From Enterococcus devriesei (GTDB taxonomy: Bacteria > Bacillota > Bacilli > Lactobacillales > Enterococcaceae): a DNA stretch of 64,000 bases. The notes below the pieces were generated by a model. That model was given only the letters and a program-made list of their open reading frames with translations, made no database searches and was not told the origin of the DNA. Made by a program: the position numbers and the translations under genes. Below, piece after piece: positions 61,231 to 64,000 of this stretch (the first letter of the stretch is position 1; each line of letters opens with the position of its first letter). Location: assembly GCF_001885905.1 (NCBI RefSeq), contig NZ_JXKM01000013.1, positions 1-64,000 of the forward strand. Direction: 5' to 3'.

Positions 61231-61596
61231 AATTGTTCCTCTTTTCTTTTTATTATTCGAAGTGGCCACTTCTGACTATTACATTACACGAACATACATT
61301 TAGGATGTTGTCAGAAAAGAGACATCCAATTCGACAATTTAGATTAACCAAGTGAACCATTATCAGAGCATTAAGGCTGTAGATGTAAATTTAATGGTTT
61401 GTTTCTTTGAACTAGTTTTTAGTAATTCATTTACAATCAACTGAATTTACTTCTTAAAGCGTTATAAAAAACTAATTCAACTAACCTAGTTGTTTAGCGT
61501 ATAAAATTGTTGGATTATTATTCAAAGGAGATTTTAAATAGTGATAATGAAAATCTCAAACCTTAAAAACCAATTCTTAAAAGCCCATTACTTTTG
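61231..61596. other. AT-rich gap between the endolysin and metG
   Basis: About 400 bases separate the two genes. It holds the endolysin promoter region and, rightward, an AAAGGAG site at 61524-61530 followed by GTG/ATG starts at 61541 and 61547. The frame there runs across the metG promoter and into metG in another phase. I do not regard it as a proven gene. No repeats or attachment-site-like direct repeats were found. Confidence 0.5.
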
Positions 61597-61605
61597 TGGT
61601 ATACT
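61597..61605 (+). promoter_or_regulatory. Extended -10 promoter of metG
   Basis: TGGTATACT (TGn plus TATACT) lies 33 bases before the metG ATG. No -35 or T-box core was seen, so metG seems not to be under a methionine T-box. Confidence 0.7.
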
Positions 61606-61625
61606 ACGTAAGAATCTATTTTTAA

Positions 61626-63647
<2,022 letters not shown>

Positions 63648-63653
63648 AAATCA

Positions 63654-63687
63654 AGCTCTCGAAGTTAAAACGCTTCGAGAGCTTTTT
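63654..63687 (+). terminator. Terminator after metG
   Basis: AAGCTCTCGAAG pairs with CTTCGAGAGCTT around TTAAAACG and is followed by T residues. Confidence 0.85.
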
Positions 63688-63748
63688 GTATACAGATCCG
63701 CTATACTTTAGCTTAATAAAAGCTAAGTTTAAACAAGGAGTGATGATG

Positions 63749-64000
63749 ATGCCGCTAATTGCGATTTTAATCGATGTGTTAACATTAGGTGGGTATTTTT
63801 TTCAATTAAATAATGGTGGGCCAGGTGTCTATTTACTCGGTCTGATTTTTCAATTAATCATGACCATCGTTTTGTTGGTTATTCTGGTTGGCTACCACGG
63901 GAAAAAGTATTCCGGCTTTCGACCAGAAGGGTATTCTTATTTGACAATTCGGTATGGGATTATCATGATCTCGTTTATTATAAATGGTATCGCGCTATTC
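63749..64000 (+). CDS. Multi-pass membrane protein, truncated by the window end
   Basis: At least 84 codons remain open at the window edge. The sequence begins MPLIAILIDVLTLGGYFFQL and has three hydrophobic segments, including LIFQLIMTIVLLVILVGY and YGIIMISFIINGIALF. AAGGAG precedes three consecutive ATG codons (63743, 63746, 63749). I prefer the third for spacing of eight bases. The function cannot be judged from the fragment. Confidence 0.65.
   Translation, partial: MPLIAILIDVLTLGGYFFQLNNGGPGVYLLGLIFQLIMTIVLLVILVGYHGKKYSGFRPEGYSYLTIRYGIIMISFIINGIALF

Overview
The window looks like a chromosome segment of an Enterococcus or a very close relative (Lactobacillales). The main reasons are an SMK-box (SAM-III) leader in front of metK, an L-lysine-type MurE, a WxL-domain surface protein, a Bce-type two-component pair separated from its transporter, strong AGGAGG ribosome sites and many small housekeeping operons. 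The assignment rests on recognised families and leaders; no database search was possible.

Layout. 1-250: end of a tRNA cluster (Ile fragment, Ser, Glu) and its terminator. 300-4020: SMK-controlled metK, a 14-TM drug exporter and an esterase. 4080-6641: leftward small protein, ytqB, ytqA and a PAP2 phosphatase. 6778-14314: T-box-controlled leuS, a FabK-like flavoprotein, murE and a lipid flippase. 14604-22592: LysM/transglycosylase-like secreted protein, a T-box in front of a frameshifted MetE-like gene, an RluA-type pseudouridine synthase, a class A PBP, a YheA-family protein and a serine hydrolase. 22801-27543: yhaO-yhaN-yhaM. 27737-35586: acetyltransferase, CtpE-like P-type ATPase, phosphohexomutase, HesB-like protein, orphan Bce-type regulator/kinase and a sugar transporter. 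35665-42655: telA/xpaC, nudF, mtnN, nicotinamidase-like, HAD, paired crcB genes and usp. 43037-48696: a large WxL protein, then a marR regulator and an efflux pump. 48721-58919: rarA, a tandem hairpin-repeat island, mpg, DUF3013-prmA-rsmE, rel, dtd and fumC-mae. 59025-61230: a decayed HTH regulator, a DUF2200 gene and a solitary phage-type endolysin. 61638-end: metG and a truncated membrane protein.

Functional themes. Methionine/SAM metabolism recurs: SMK-metK, a probable Met T-box before the MetE-like gene, mtnN and metG. Cell envelope functions are dense: murE, flippase, PBP, LysM protein, PAP2, serine hydrolase, WxL protein, Bce-type pair and telA. Translation and RNA maintenance are also well represented.

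Most unusual content. A polarised palindromic element occurs four times, each time just 3' of a gene in the sense direction and followed by a terminator (after ytqB, leuS, murE and yhaM). In murE it supplies the final codons. A second modular intergenic repeat (9764 and 22114) shares a block with one of these copies. A third, tandem, hairpin-rich repeat fills the rarA-mpg gap. Two genes carry frameshifts that would have to be confirmed as real rather than sequencing errors. No CRISPR array, insertion sequence, transposase or complete prophage was seen.
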